DNA of 64,000 bases from assembly GCA_017880905.1 (NCBI GenBank), contig JADGRO010000013.1, positions 24,394 through 88,393 on the forward strand. The letters run 5' to 3'. The notes under the pieces are model-generated. The model ran no database searches, had not been told where the DNA came from, and saw only the letters and a list, made by a program, of their open reading frames with translations. Below are positions 45,804 to 55,381 of this stretch, piece after piece; position 1 is the first letter of the stretch; each line of letters opens with the position of its first letter. The translations under genes were made by a program, and so were the position numbers. The stretch comes from Methylotenera sp. Its GTDB lineage: Bacteria > Pseudomonadota > Gammaproteobacteria > Burkholderiales > Methylophilaceae.

Positions 45804-46511
45804 TCAGTGTTCCAATTTCTTTCCAATAAACTTAAAATCAATGCCCCATTCTTTTACAGCACGGTCTAATCCATCTACGCAATCAATATAAGCGCCAACA
45901 GCATTAGAATTTATCGTTGCTTTATCGCTGCTTAATAAAATATCTACATTTCTATCAGTGTTAAGGCCGCACCATTCCAATAAAAACTTGTTGTAAAAAT
46001 CATTTACTGATCGAAGTGCAAGTATCGAGTGTTCACGCTTCCATTTTTGAGGGTTTCGAGGGAATTTAAGCAAGTTTGTATTCCCGAAGTCGACGTCCCA
46101 TACATCTTCGTCTTCAGCAATTTTTTCATAGACTGCTTTTTTTACTTTTGGATGTACATAGAAGTCCCTGATGGATTTAAGTTCTAATATAGCCTGAACC
46201 TCTTTACAGCCTCTATCAAATCTTTTACCAGTGTTTATAGTGTTTAGAAAAAACTCAAACTTTGAAAGAAATGGCAGTTTCTCTATATCTTTATAAAACT
46301 GGTCTGGGAGATTAAGGGCGTCGATTAGGCAGTTTGCACCACACTTCAAGAGCAGAATGGAATTTAAAATTGAAGAGCGAACTAACGGGCTAATTACATC
46401 ATCTTCGTATGCATCCGCATTAGTATCAAAGGCAAAATATAAAAGGTACACGGAGTCGTAAAGTAAGTTTTCAAAGGTTCTTAAATAATGCTCCATATTG
46501 TCCGTATTCAT
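45804..46511 (-). CDS. Probable HEPN-domain protein, unknown role
   Basis: 235 residues, soluble, mostly helical, not recognised as a named family. Helix RSSILNSILLLKCGANCLIDAL is followed by LSKFEFFLNTINTGKRFDRG and ILELKSIRDFYVHPKVKKA. The last contains R-D-F-Y-V-H, an RX4H motif with a polar residue after Arg, the catalytic signature of HEPN ribonucleases, placed as usual after an L..IR helix. HEPN proteins serve in toxin-antitoxin, abortive infection and RNA processing. No MNT partner is adjacent. It lies 13 bp after the RsmI-like gene, so it is probably the last cistron there. Its AT-rich look suggests acquisition. Confidence 0.6.
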   Translation of the reverse strand: MNTDNMEHYLRTFENLLYDSVYLLYFAFDTNADAYEDDVISPLVRSSILNSILLLKCGANCLIDALNLPDQFYKDIEKLPFLSKFEFFLNTINTGKRFDRGCKEVQAILELKSIRDFYVHPKVKKAVYEKIAEDEDVWDVDFGNTNLLKFPRNPQKWKREHSILALRSVNDFYNKFLLEWCGLNTDRNVDILLSSDKATINSNAVGAYIDCVDGLDRAVKEWGIDFKFIGKKLEH

Positions 46512-46524
46512 TATTTTAAAAATC

Positions 46525-47232
46525 CTAAGCCAACAACAAAAACACCGTCGGTTTTTTATGTAAATCTGGCAAGGCGTTTTGTTTCCATTCGCTGATGCGC
46601 TTAGTCGTAATCATTTCATCTTGCAAACTGACGTGGCAAGCAATACACAAGAGCGTATTGGCGTTGCAGGTGCTTAAAATCGCTTCTAGCATTTGTTGGT
46701 TGCGGTAGGGCGTTTCTATGAATATTTGCGTCTCGTTGTGTGTTTGTGCGCGTTTTTCGATTTCTTTCAGTTTACTTGCGCGTGCGGCTTTATCAACCGG
46801 TAAATAGCCTAGAAACGCAAATTGTTGCCCGTTAAGACCAGACGCCATCAGTGCCAATAAAATCGCGCTAGGGCCTACCAAAGGCACCACACGTATACCT
46901 TTTTGATGCGCCAGCGCCACCAATTTCGCTCCCGGGTCAGCCACCGCAGGGCAGCCTGCCTCAGACATCAAACCAACATCGTGCCCAGCTAGCAAAGGTT
47001 TGAGTAAATTTGGCAAGGTTTTGTCATCGGTGTGTTCGTTCAATAATTCAAGTTGAAGCTCGCGAATGGGCTTGAGTGGTTTAATTAAACTTAAAAATTG
47101 CCGCGTGGATTTTTCATTTTCCACCACAAAATGTGTTAATTTTTGGGCGGTTGCAATGACATTGGGCGGCAACACTTGGGTGATGTTGTCATCACCCAAT
47201 GTAACCGGAATTAGATAAAGTGTACCAGACAT
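46525..47232 (-). CDS. SAM-dependent methyltransferase, RsmI-like (tetrapyrrole methylase fold)
   Basis: 235 residues. MSGTLYLIPVTLGDDNITQVLP, the VGLMSEAGCPAVADPGAKLV core and VVPLVGPSAILLALMASGLNGQQFAFLGYLP are the RsmI/YraL pattern. True RsmI, which methylates C1402 of 16S rRNA, is about 280 residues and starts differently. This shorter form next to maf is a known betaproteobacterial paralogue whose substrate is not established. The start codon overlaps the stop of the small gene upstream by one base. Confidence 0.85.
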   Translation of the reverse strand: MSGTLYLIPVTLGDDNITQVLPPNVIATAQKLTHFVVENEKSTRQFLSLIKPLKPIRELQLELLNEHTDDKTLPNLLKPLLAGHDVGLMSEAGCPAVADPGAKLVALAHQKGIRVVPLVGPSAILLALMASGLNGQQFAFLGYLPVDKAARASKLKEIEKRAQTHNETQIFIETPYRNQQMLEAILSTCNANTLLCIACHVSLQDEMITTKRISEWKQNALPDLHKKPTVFLLLA

Positions 47233-47360
47233 TAATATTTGACTTGTGCCCTATAAGTGAGCGTGGTTTTGCCCTCGGCTGGGATGTCAATCTTCCACAA
47301 TGCCCCTGTAAAAAATACCGAGAGAATGGCAAATAAAATATATCGATGTTTTAAATGCAT
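47232..47360 (-). CDS. 42-residue protein resembling a DUF4139 C-terminal end
   Basis: Not in the ORF track. GGAGATTTGTT gives a ribosome site before ATG 47360. The product is MHLKHRYILFAILSVFFTGA plus LWKIDIPAEGKTTLTYRAQVKY: a signal-anchor-like hydrophobic start, then a segment that matches the very end of DUF4139 proteins (the VPA.GE.TLTYRV.V.W pattern). It looks like the last strand of such a domain joined to a membrane leader. TAATG overlap with the methylase gene indicates coupled translation. Confidence 0.5.
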   Translation of the reverse strand: MHLKHRYILFAILSVFFTGALWKIDIPAEGKTTLTYRAQVKY

Positions 47361-47480
47361 AACAAATCTCCGTAAATAGGTGAATGGTAGCGATTGATGT
47401 CACTAAGCTTGTGCTTTTCAAACGCGTTACAGAGTTAAACGTAGTTTGCGCAAGGATAGGGTTAATTTTTTGAAGAATTT

Positions 47481-48062
47481 TTATATTACTGCAACGCCTT
47501 CATTCTGCAACATCGTTATCAATTTAATGAGCGGCAAACCAATCAGCGCGTTAGGGTCTTCGCCTATCATGCGCTCAATCAGCACGATTCCCAAACTTTC
47601 CGATTTGGCGCTGCCCGTGCAGTAGTAGGGTTGTTCTTTGCTGAGATAGTTTTCAATTTGCTCGTCTGTCAATTGTCGAAAACGCACCAAATATGGCACC
47701 ACCTCGGCCTGCATCTTGCCTGTAGCGGTATTGTATAAGCAAATCGCGCTGTGAAAAGTGACTTCACGGCCGCGCATGGTTTGCAATTGTTTGGTGGCGT
47801 TTTGATGATTGAGCGGTTTGCCCAGCTGCTCACCATCCAGCGTTGCGACTTGATCACAGCCAATTATCAACGCATGAGGGTATTTACCACCCACTTTTTT
47901 GGCTTTTTCTTGCGCAAGCCTTAAAGCCGTTTCATGCGGGTTTTCATTAATTAGAGACGCCTCATCTATCTTTGGCGAAATGCTGCTAAATGGAATTTGC
48001 AGTTTTTGCAAGAGTTGACGCCTGTATTCAGAAGAAGAAGCTAAAATTAAGGTTTGTTTCAT
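47481..48062 (-). CDS. Maf/YceF-family nucleoside triphosphate pyrophosphatase
   Basis: 193 residues. [21 protein letters not shown] is the Maf start; [40 protein letters not shown] and [14 protein letters not shown] at the C-terminus place it in the YceF branch, which hydrolyses m7GTP. It prevents modified nucleotides from entering nucleic acids. First gene of the maf / small protein / methylase / HEPN row on the minus strand. Confidence 0.93.
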   Translation of the reverse strand: MKQTLILASSSEYRRQLLQKLQIPFSSISPKIDEASLINENPHETALRLAQEKAKKVGGKYPHALIIGCDQVATLDGEQLGKPLNHQNATKQLQTMRGREVTFHSAICLYNTATGKMQAEVVPYLVRFRQLTDEQIENYLSKEQPYYCTGSAKSESLGIVLIERMIGEDPNALIGLPLIKLITMLQNEGVAVI

Positions 48063-48073
48063 TATTTTTTTCG

Positions 48074-48103
48074 CAAAAAAACCGACAAAGTGATTCTGTC
48101 GGC
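48074..48103 (-). terminator. Terminator after the pyruvate carboxylase operon
   Basis: On the minus strand GCCGACA-gaatcactt-TGTCGG is followed by seven T. It lies 25 bp after the pycB stop and just before maf, so maf starts a new unit. Confidence 0.8.
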
Positions 48104-48127
48104 TTATTGTTTAAATTTCAACTAAAA

Positions 48128-49984
48128 TCACTCGGGTTGAATCTCCAAAAGAGATTCATCCGGCGTAACGGAATCGCCTTTACTGACGTGCACTGCCACC
48201 ACAGTGCCTGTCGTTGAGGCCTGAATTTCGTTTTCCATTTTCATAGCCTCAATTACCAAAACGCCATCACCGGCTTTAACTTTATCGCCTATTTTGGCTT
48301 TAACCGCCACAATAGTGCCAGGCATGGCGGTAGTTATACAACCCGCATGGTGTGGGCGTGGACGGCCACTCGAAGTTGTAGAGACTTTTTTCTTGCTATT
48401 GCTTTTGTTGCCATTACTTGTAGATCCGCTACCTGAAACCTCAATTTCGTCTAAAGTTTCTATGATGACTTCTTCGGCAATGCCATCTACAGATACATAG
48501 AATGGGCGTTTTTCTTCGCCTGAATGGCCACTGCCAGTGAGCTTAATATGAAAAGTTTCGCCATGTAAGGTGACATTAAACTCATTCGGTGCATAGCGTG
48601 CAGCAGTAGTATTGACAGCTTCTTTGGTTTGTAACACTTCAGGTTTCAGGCTACCAGCATTGCGTTCTTGCAGAAAAGTCTGGCCAATATCTGGGAACAT
48701 GGCATAGGTTAAAACGTCTTCTTCAGATTTTGCAATGCGATCAGATTCCGCTTGTAATTTAGCCATTTCAGGTTCAAGCAAGTCGGCAGGGCGGCAGGTA
48801 ATGACTTCTGCATCTCCGACTGCGAGTTTTTTAACTTCATCATTCACCGCTGCAGGCGCTTTGCCGTATTGGCCTAAAAAGTAGTTTTTAACTTCATTGG
48901 TCACCGATTTATAACGTGTACCTGTCATAACGTTTAAAACGGCTTGCGTACCGACAATTTGCGAGGTCGGCGTGACCAGTGGCGGATAGCCTAAATCCTC
49001 ACGTACACGCGGGATTTCTGCCAATACGGCATCCATTTTATCTAACGCGCCTTGCTCTTTTAACTGATTAGATAGATTAGAAATCATACCGCCTGGCACT
49101 TGGTTGACCAGTACACGTGTATCGACGCCGGTAAATTCACTTTCAAACTGCCAGTATTTTCTGCGTACTTCACGGAAATAGGCTGTCACTTCTTGTACCT
49201 TGGCTAAATTCAAGCCAGTGTCATATTCTGTGCCTTGCAGCGCAGCAATCAGGCTTTCAGTCGTCGGGTGGCTGGCGCCTTCTGAGAAAGACGAGTTGCA
49301 GGTATCAATCATGGTCGCGCCATGTTCAATACCTTTTAAGATAGACATACTCGCTAAGCCAGACGTAGCGTGACTATGCAGGTGAATAGGTAGTTTAACT
49401 GCAGCGCGCATGGCTTTCACTAAATCGGTGGTGCTTTGTGGGGTTAGTAAGCCCGCCATATCTTTAATCGCAATAGTGTCGCAGCCCATGGCTTCCATCT
49501 CTTTTGCCAGCCCGACAAAGTGCGCAACATCATGCACTGGACTTGTGGTGTAGCTAATAGCGCCTTCTGCGTGCTTGCCCACTTTTTTAACTGCTGCGAT
49601 TGAGGTTTTAAGATTACGCATGTCGTTCATCGCGTCAAATATGCGGAATACGTCTACGCCATTGTCAGCTGATTTTTTCACAAAAGCTTGCACTACGTCG
49701 TCAGAATAGTGACGATAACCAAGCAAATTTTGGCCGCGCAGCAACATTTGGATGCGGCTATTTGGCAAAGCTTTACGCAACTTGGCGAGGCGCTCCCACG
49801 GGTCTTCTTTCAAAAAGCGCACGCAAGCATCAAACGTTGCTCCACCCCACGCTTCAAGCGACCAGAAACCAATCGCGTCCAATTTTGCACAAATTGGTAG
49901 CATGTCTTCGGTACGCATGCGTGTGGCGATTAATGATTGATGGCCGTCACGTAAAACGAGTTCTGATATATGTATTTTGCTCAT
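48128..49984 (-). CDS. pycB: Pyruvate carboxylase subunit B (carboxyltransferase plus biotin carrier)
   Basis: 618 residues. N-terminal carboxyltransferase TIM barrel: ELVLRDGHQSLIATRMRTED, FWSLEAWGGATFD, DTIAIKDMAGLLTP, HLHSHATSGLA. A C-terminal biotinyl domain carries EAMKMENEIQASTTG with the biotinylated Lys, after a Ser/Asn/Lys-rich linker. The same architecture serves oxaloacetate decarboxylase alpha (OadA), but no membrane beta or gamma subunits are present. The partner biotin carboxylase lies 45 bp upstream, so ATP-driven pyruvate carboxylation is favoured. It feeds oxaloacetate into the TCA cycle. Confidence 0.9.
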   Translation of the reverse strand: MSKIHISELVLRDGHQSLIATRMRTEDMLPICAKLDAIGFWSLEAWGGATFDACVRFLKEDPWERLAKLRKALPNSRIQMLLRGQNLLGYRHYSDDVVQAFVKKSADNGVDVFRIFDAMNDMRNLKTSIAAVKKVGKHAEGAISYTTSPVHDVAHFVGLAKEMEAMGCDTIAIKDMAGLLTPQSTTDLVKAMRAAVKLPIHLHSHATSGLASMSILKGIEHGATMIDTCNSSFSEGASHPTTESLIAALQGTEYDTGLNLAKVQEVTAYFREVRRKYWQFESEFTGVDTRVLVNQVPGGMISNLSNQLKEQGALDKMDAVLAEIPRVREDLGYPPLVTPTSQIVGTQAVLNVMTGTRYKSVTNEVKNYFLGQYGKAPAAVNDEVKKLAVGDAEVITCRPADLLEPEMAKLQAESDRIAKSEEDVLTYAMFPDIGQTFLQERNAGSLKPEVLQTKEAVNTTAARYAPNEFNVTLHGETFHIKLTGSGHSGEEKRPFYVSVDGIAEEVIIETLDEIEVSGSGSTSNGNKSNSKKKVSTTSSGRPRPHHAGCITTAMPGTIVAVKAKIGDKVKAGDGVLVIEAMKMENEIQASTTGTVVAVHVSKGDSVTPDESLLEIQPE

Positions 49985-50029
49985 AATTTTATTTCTTTAT
50001 GACAATGCTAAAATTAAAAAACTTAAAAA

Positions 50030-51448
50030 TTAAATACCTTCGTGCGCTGCAATTGCCGCTGAAATCACTGCTGCAAACAACTCAGGCGGTAATTCAGTTG
50101 CATAATTTGTTAGCTCAGGGTGCGTTTCTACAAAACTGGTGTTGAAATTTGCATTTTTAAAATCAGGATTCTTCATGATTTCCTGATAATACGGAATGGT
50201 GGTTTTAACGCCATAGACCACCATATCGCCCAGAGCACGGCGTCCACGTTCCACAACGCTAGGCCAATCGAGTGCCCAAACCGTGAGTTTTGCGCACATC
50301 GAATCATAATAGGGCGGAATCACATAGCCTGAGTAAATCGCCGCATCCATGCGCACCCCAGGTCCGCCAGGTGCATAGTAGCGTGTTATTTTGCCAAAGC
50401 TTGGCAGAAAATCATTCTTCGGGTCTTCCGCATTAATACGATACTCCATGGCAAAGCCACGGAAACTAATTTCGCTTTGTTTATAGCGCAGTGCCAACCC
50501 ATACGCGATGCGAATTTGTTCTTGCACAATATCCACGCCAGTGATTGATTCGGTCACGGTATGTTCAACCTGCAAGCGCGTGTTCATTTCCATAAAATAA
50601 AAATTATTATTTTGATCTAACAAAAACTCCACCGTGCCTGCGTTTTCGTAACCAACCGCTTTAGCTGCTTTGACCGCCAATGCGCCAATATACTCGCGCT
50701 GAGCCTGACTAAGTTGCGGCGAGGGTGCAATTTCGATGAGTTTTTGATTGCGGCGTTGAATTGAGCAATCGCGCTCAAACAAATGGATGACATTACCGTG
50801 ACTATCGCCCAGCACTTGCACCTCGATATGCCGTGGCATCACTACGCATTTTTCCAAAAATACTTCCGGCTTGCCAAATGCTTTGCTGGCTTCTGAAATC
50901 ACGCGATCATAATTGCTCAGTAGTTCTTTCTCAGAATCACATCGCCGAATGCCGCGCCCACCTCCGCCGTTAGTGGCTTTCAACATAACGGGATAACCAA
51001 TTTTTTTGGCTAAGGCGATCGCTTCATTTAAATCAGCCAAATTGCCGTCACTGCCAGGCGTGCAGGGGATGCCCGCGCCGGCCATAGCTTTTCTGGCTTC
51101 AATTTTATCGCCCATTTGGCGAATCACTTTCGCATTCGGCCCGATAAACTTAATGCCACGGCGTGCACAGATTTCAGCCAACTCTGGGTTTTCTGACAAA
51201 AAACCGTAACCTGGGTGCAGCGCATCGCAGCCAGCCGCCACTGCCACGTTAACGATATTGTGCGCATTTAAATAGCCCGCTACTGGGTCAGCGCCCAAAT
51301 TATAGGCTTCGTCAGCTTTTTTAACGTGTAAAGCGTGACGGTCAGCGTCGGCATAAATCGCTACAGATTTAATGCCCATTTCGGAACAAGCGCGTACAAT
51401 ACGCACTGCAATCTCACCCCGATTAGCCACTAGAATTTTTTTGAACAC
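50030..51448 (-). CDS. pycA: Pyruvate carboxylase subunit A (biotin carboxylase)
   Basis: 472 residues with ATP-grasp fold. KKILVANRGEIAVRIVRACSEMGI, DALHPGYGFLSENPELA, the glycine-rich loop KATNGGGGRGIRRC and FMEMNTRLQVEHTVTE are hallmarks. AccC of acetyl-CoA carboxylase is usually about 450 residues and sits next to accB. Here the 3' neighbour is pycB, and the FAMEYRINAEDPKNDFLPS region and length fit the two-subunit pyruvate carboxylase. Confidence 0.9.
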   Translation of the reverse strand: MFKKILVANRGEIAVRIVRACSEMGIKSVAIYADADRHALHVKKADEAYNLGADPVAGYLNAHNIVNVAVAAGCDALHPGYGFLSENPELAEICARRGIKFIGPNAKVIRQMGDKIEARKAMAGAGIPCTPGSDGNLADLNEAIALAKKIGYPVMLKATNGGGGRGIRRCDSEKELLSNYDRVISEASKAFGKPEVFLEKCVVMPRHIEVQVLGDSHGNVIHLFERDCSIQRRNQKLIEIAPSPQLSQAQREYIGALAVKAAKAVGYENAGTVEFLLDQNNNFYFMEMNTRLQVEHTVTESITGVDIVQEQIRIAYGLALRYKQSEISFRGFAMEYRINAEDPKNDFLPSFGKITRYYAPGGPGVRMDAAIYSGYVIPPYYDSMCAKLTVWALDWPSVVERGRRALGDMVVYGVKTTIPYYQEIMKNPDFKNANFNTSFVETHPELTNYATELPPELFAAVISAAIAAHEGI

Positions 51449-51550
51449 GGCATTGCCTTAAATATCAACTGCAAACCCCGAAAGTATAACATGCATGCGC
51501 GCTCTAAGGGACATGCAGACTTACAAAAATAACATTAATTTAACTTTTTT

Positions 51551-52042
51551 ATGAATAAAACACTCGCTATTAACAATTTAGAATTCGCACAAAAACAGCA
51601 AAAATTATCGGATAGTTTTGCGGCCTCAAACTGTAAAAGGCTTGTCGACCTATTGGTAATGCGTGGCAAAAATGGCGATCAAACTACAATTTACTTTGAA
51701 CTTATGGGCGATTGCAAGCAATTTCGCCATCCTAGCTTGCATTTACGTATCAAAACTCAATTACCTGTGATTTGTCAGCGCTGCTTAGACGAAATGCAGA
51801 TTAATTTGGACTTAAATTATGATTATTTAATCAGCAATACAGTAACTAAAGAATTTGACGAAAATGATGAAATTGATTGGTTGGAAGTGGATAATGAGAT
51901 GAATTTGCATGCATTAATCGAAGACGAGCTACTTTTAGCCATGCCAATTGCGCCAGTGCATGATAAAAATTGTAGTAAACATAGCATGCAAAGCGGTGAA
52001 AAACCAAACCCATTTGCTGTACTAAAAGGAAAAATTAAATAA
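51551..52042 (+). CDS. yceD: YceD/DUF177 protein (23S rRNA accumulation)
   Basis: 163 residues. The C-terminal half has [18 protein letters not shown] with the conserved Cys pair, and [30 protein letters not shown], then CSKHS and [11 protein letters not shown]. YceD is tied to 23S rRNA accumulation in E. coli and is almost always just upstream of rpmF, as here. Divergent from pycA. Confidence 0.93.
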   Translation: MNKTLAINNLEFAQKQQKLSDSFAASNCKRLVDLLVMRGKNGDQTTIYFELMGDCKQFRHPSLHLRIKTQLPVICQRCLDEMQINLDLNYDYLISNTVTKEFDENDEIDWLEVDNEMNLHALIEDELLLAMPIAPVHDKNCSKHSMQSGEKPNPFAVLKGKIK

Positions 52043-52049
52043 CAATGGA

Positions 52050-52078
52050 TTTACAATAAGGCGCGATTCTATTAGAAT
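52050..52078 (+). promoter_or_regulatory. Promoter before rpmF
   Basis: TTTACA at 52050 and TAGAAT at 52073 are spaced 17 bp, followed by GCGCGC. The -10 lies in the near-palindrome ATTCTATTAGAAT, which could bind a dimeric regulator. It gives an internal start within yceD-rpmF, about 35 bp ahead of the rpmF ATG. Confidence 0.6.
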
Positions 52079-52118
52079 GCGCGCTTGGTTATTTTTAGCA
52101 GCAGTTTGGAGCATTCAC

Positions 52119-52298
52119 ATGGCAGTTCAACAAAATAAAAAGTCACCTTCAAAGCGCGGTATGCACCGCTCGCATGACTTTTTAACAAATCCCGCTTTAG
52201 CGGTAGAGCCTACCACCGGCGAGGTGCACTTACGTCATCACGTGAGTCCTAGCGGCTTTTATCGTGGTCGTAAAGTAGTGGCAACAAAAGGCGAGTAA
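52119..52298 (+). CDS. rpmF: 50S ribosomal protein L32
   Basis: 59 residues from ATG 52119, with TTTGGAG ahead; the track start at 52077 is in the promoter region. [20 protein letters not shown] and [18 protein letters not shown] are L32. No four-Cys zinc motif, so it is the zinc-independent form. It sits between yceD and plsX in the conserved order. Confidence 0.96.
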   Translation: MAVQQNKKSPSKRGMHRSHDFLTNPALAVEPTTGEVHLRHHVSPSGFYRGRKVVATKGE

Positions 52299-52398
52299 TT
52301 AAGTCCTTTGACATATTTCCTAGCTTCAGCCATTACGCCGCGCTCCAATATTAGTGCGGTGTTTGCCTATCTGGCGCTTATTTAAATAAAGTTTTGCG

Positions 52399-52427
52399 TT
52401 GACATTTAATACATAATTACATCTAAT
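52399..52427 (+). promoter_or_regulatory. Near-consensus promoter at the plsX start
   Basis: TTGACA at 52399 (perfect -35) and TCTAAT at 52422 (five of six), spacing 17 bp. The predicted start point 52434-52436 falls on the plsX ATG at 52435, which would give a leaderless mRNA. There is no ribosome site before plsX, in keeping with this. Confidence 0.55.
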
Positions 52428-52434
52428 CGCAACG

Positions 52435-53481
52435 ATGGATATTACAATCGCAATCGACGCAATGGGAGGGGATCACGGTCCGCACGTCACGGTTCCAGCT
52501 GCGCTAGCCGCACTTAAAGAAGACGAGCAACTCAATATTGTGCTAGTTGGCTTGGAAGACGCCATTCAAGCTGAACTTAAAGCACACAAAGCCAATACTA
52601 GCCCACGCTTGCGCATTCACCATGCTACCGAAGTAGTACAAATGTGCGAATCACCCCAAAGCGCACTTAAAAATAAAAAAGATTCATCCATGCGCGTGAC
52701 AGTTAATTTGGTCAAGTCGGGTGAGGCTAATGCTTGCGTCAGTGCCGGCAACACTGGCGCGCTAATGGCTACCGCTCGTTATGTACTAAAAACCTTGCCC
52801 GGCATTGATAGGCCTGCAATTGCCTCCACTTTGCCTTCTGAAAAAGGTAATACTTATATGCTGGATTTGGGGGCAAATGCCGATTGCACCGCCGAGCAAC
52901 TGTTACAATTTGCTGTGATGGGGGCGATGTTAGTAAGTTGCGTCGAACATAAACCAAATCCTACAGTAGGCCTATTAAATATAGGTTCAGAAGACATCAA
53001 AGGCAACGAAGTGGTGAAACAAACGGCTGAATTGCTGCGCGCCAGTCATTTGAACTTTTATGGCAATGTAGAAGGCGATGACATTTTTAAAGGCACCACA
53101 GATTTAGTGGTGTGCGATGGTTTTGTTGGTAATGTGGCCTTAAAAACTACTGAAGGTTTTGCTCACATGACTGGAAAATTTCTAACACGAGAATTTAAAA
53201 GAAATTGGTTCACCAAAATCATGGCCTTAGGCGCTATGCCTGTGTTAAATGCTTTTAAAAAGCGCTTAGATCCTCGTCTTTACAATGGAGCGAGTTTTTT
53301 AGGTCTGCGTGGTGTCGTGGTAAAAAGCCATGGTGGTGCGGATAGTGTAGCGTTTAATCATGCCATTCATGTGGCGATTGAAGAAGCGCGCAGTGGTGTG
53401 TTGCATCGCATTACGCAACAATTGGAAATTGAACATATTAGGCCACGTACGCCTGCTATGGCAGAAGGTGAAATGCAATGA
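52435..53481 (+). CDS. plsX: Phosphate acyltransferase PlsX
   Basis: 348 residues. [37 protein letters not shown] and [21 protein letters not shown] are PlsX motifs. It converts acyl-ACP to acyl-phosphate for phospholipid synthesis. The start at 52435 is fixed by the conserved [13 protein letters not shown] opening and lacks a Shine-Dalgarno sequence. It overlaps fabH by 4 bp. Confidence 0.96.
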   Translation: MDITIAIDAMGGDHGPHVTVPAALAALKEDEQLNIVLVGLEDAIQAELKAHKANTSPRLRIHHATEVVQMCESPQSALKNKKDSSMRVTVNLVKSGEANACVSAGNTGALMATARYVLKTLPGIDRPAIASTLPSEKGNTYMLDLGANADCTAEQLLQFAVMGAMLVSCVEHKPNPTVGLLNIGSEDIKGNEVVKQTAELLRASHLNFYGNVEGDDIFKGTTDLVVCDGFVGNVALKTTEGFAHMTGKFLTREFKRNWFTKIMALGAMPVLNAFKKRLDPRLYNGASFLGLRGVVVKSHGGADSVAFNHAIHVAIEEARSGVLHRITQQLEIEHIRPRTPAMAEGEMQ

Positions 53482-54422
53482 TCCATTCAAAAATTGCAGG
53501 CACTGGTAGTTATTTACCGAAAAAAATCCTCACCAATGCCGATTTAGAAAAAATGGTGGAAACCACCGACGAGTGGATTTTTACACGCACCGGTATACGT
53601 GAACGTCATATTGCGGCAAAGGGAGAGCATACCAGCGATTTAGCGAGAGTAGCAGCAGACAATGCCATTACTGCTGCTGGCATAAATGCTAAAGATATCG
53701 ATTTAATCGTAGTGGCCACCACCACGCCAGATAAAATTTTCCCCAGTGTCGCTACCATGTTGCAACGCAAATTGGGCTTGGCTGGCTGCGCCGCATTTGA
53801 CGTGCAAGCGGTGTGCAGCGGTTTTATTTACGCGCTGGCCACGGCAGATAACTTTATTAAAACTGGCAGCGCCAAGTGCGCGCTGGTGGTTGGCGCAGAA
53901 ATCTTTTCACGCATCACCGATTTTACCGATAGAAGCAATTGCATTTTGTGGGGCGATGGCGCTGGCGCAGTGATTCTACAGGCATCGAACGAGCAGGGCA
54001 TTATTTCTACTCATCTGCATGCCGATGGCAATTTTGAGAAAATGTTGCATATGCCGCGCAAAGCCGGAGGTAATGACACCATTGTGATGGAAGGCAACTC
54101 AGTGTTCAAATTGGCGGTGAATACGCTTGATAAAATTGTCGATGAAACGCTTGCTGCCAACAACATGCAAAAGAGCGATATCGATTGGCTGGTACCGCAT
54201 CAAGCCAACATTCGTATTTTGCAAGCGACTGCCAAAAAGCTCGACATGAGCATGGATAAAGTCGTGGTTACGGTAGATAAGCATGGCAATACTTCAGCCG
54301 CCTCGATTCCGCTGGCCTTAGACGTCGCAGTGCGCGATGGTCGAATTAAACGCAATGAGATAATACTCATGGAGGCCTTTGGTGGCGGTTTTACATGGGG
54401 TTCTGCTTTAATTAAATACTAA
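53478..54422 (+). CDS. fabH: 3-oxoacyl-ACP synthase III (FabH)
   Basis: 314 residues of the thiolase fold. Catalytic Cys in [15 protein letters not shown] near residue 112, His in [12 protein letters not shown] and Asn in [14 protein letters not shown]. It starts fatty acid synthesis by condensing acetyl-CoA with malonyl-ACP. ATGA overlap with plsX; followed 7 bp later by fabD. Confidence 0.97.
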   Translation: MIHSKIAGTGSYLPKKILTNADLEKMVETTDEWIFTRTGIRERHIAAKGEHTSDLARVAADNAITAAGINAKDIDLIVVATTTPDKIFPSVATMLQRKLGLAGCAAFDVQAVCSGFIYALATADNFIKTGSAKCALVVGAEIFSRITDFTDRSNCILWGDGAGAVILQASNEQGIISTHLHADGNFEKMLHMPRKAGGNDTIVMEGNSVFKLAVNTLDKIVDETLAANNMQKSDIDWLVPHQANIRILQATAKKLDMSMDKVVVTVDKHGNTSAASIPLALDVAVRDGRIKRNEIILMEAFGGGFTWGSALIKY

Positions 54423-54429
54423 ATAACAT

Positions 54430-55356
54430 ATGCAAAAAATAGCTTTTTTCTTTCCCGGCCAAGGCTCACAATCGGTCGGCATGATGGACGGTTTTGGCGA
54501 TAATCCGATTATCAAACAAACTTTTGTTGAGGCCTCAGATATTTTAGGTGTCGATTTTTGGGAAATGGCGACCGAACCAAATGAGTTGCTTAATCAAACT
54601 CAAAATACACAACCTTTGATGCTCACTGCGGGTATAGCCACTTGGCGCGCTTATCAACAAGCTGGTGGTCTACTGCCCGCTATCTTAGCGGGCCACAGCC
54701 TAGGTGAATACACAGCTTTAGTTGCTACTGGCGCTTTAAGTTTTGCAGATGCGCTACCACTCGTTAAGTATCGCGCCGAAGTCATGCAAAGCGCCGTACC
54801 TAAAGACACAGGCGCGATGGCGGCAATATTGGGTTTGGACGACGAAACCGTGTACACCGTGTGCGCAGAAGCCGCACAGAATGAAGTGTGCGAGGCGGTG
54901 AATTTTAACTCACCCGGTCAAGTGGTGATTGCAGGCAATAAAGCGGCGGTTGAGCGCGGCATGGAGCTGGCAAAAGTCAATGGCGCGAAACGCGTTTTGC
55001 CGCTCCCAGTAAGCGTTCCATCACATTGCGCACTCATGAAGCCTGCAGCGGTAAGACTGGCCGAATATCTAAAAAGTGTGACGATAAACACCCCGCAAAT
55101 CCCCGTCATTCATAATGCTGACGTGGTTTCTTACAATGATGCAGAAAAAATCAAAGACACATTAGTACGTCAACTCTATTCCCCAGTGCGCTGGGTGGAG
55201 ACAGTGCAGGCAATTTACGCACAAAATGTGACCAACAGCGCAGAATGCGGCCCAGGTAAAGTATTGGTGGGGCTTACAAAACGAATTGTGGCAGAATTAC
55301 CGTGTGTAGCTTTAACTTCAAGCGAAGCTATTTTAGAATTTATAAATAATAAATAA
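54430..55356 (+). CDS. fabD: Malonyl-CoA:ACP transacylase (FabD)
   Basis: 308 residues. FFPGQGSQSVGMMDGF, the nucleophile elbow GHSLGEYTALVATG with catalytic Ser near residue 91, and the His region LPVSVPSHCALMKPAA near 200. It loads malonyl groups on ACP. Standard length and place. Confidence 0.97.
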   Translation: MQKIAFFFPGQGSQSVGMMDGFGDNPIIKQTFVEASDILGVDFWEMATEPNELLNQTQNTQPLMLTAGIATWRAYQQAGGLLPAILAGHSLGEYTALVATGALSFADALPLVKYRAEVMQSAVPKDTGAMAAILGLDDETVYTVCAEAAQNEVCEAVNFNSPGQVVIAGNKAAVERGMELAKVNGAKRVLPLPVSVPSHCALMKPAAVRLAEYLKSVTINTPQIPVIHNADVVSYNDAEKIKDTLVRQLYSPVRWVETVQAIYAQNVTNSAECGPGKVLVGLTKRIVAELPCVALTSSEAILEFINNK

Positions 55357-55381
55357 ATCATATAGATATAAGGATTACTTA

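Noticed and set aside
48128-51448. Sodium-pumping oxaloacetate decarboxylase or acetyl-CoA carboxylase subunits
   Set aside because: No membrane beta/gamma subunits and no accB; an ATP-grasp biotin carboxylase beside a carboxyltransferase-biotinyl protein fits two-subunit pyruvate carboxylase.
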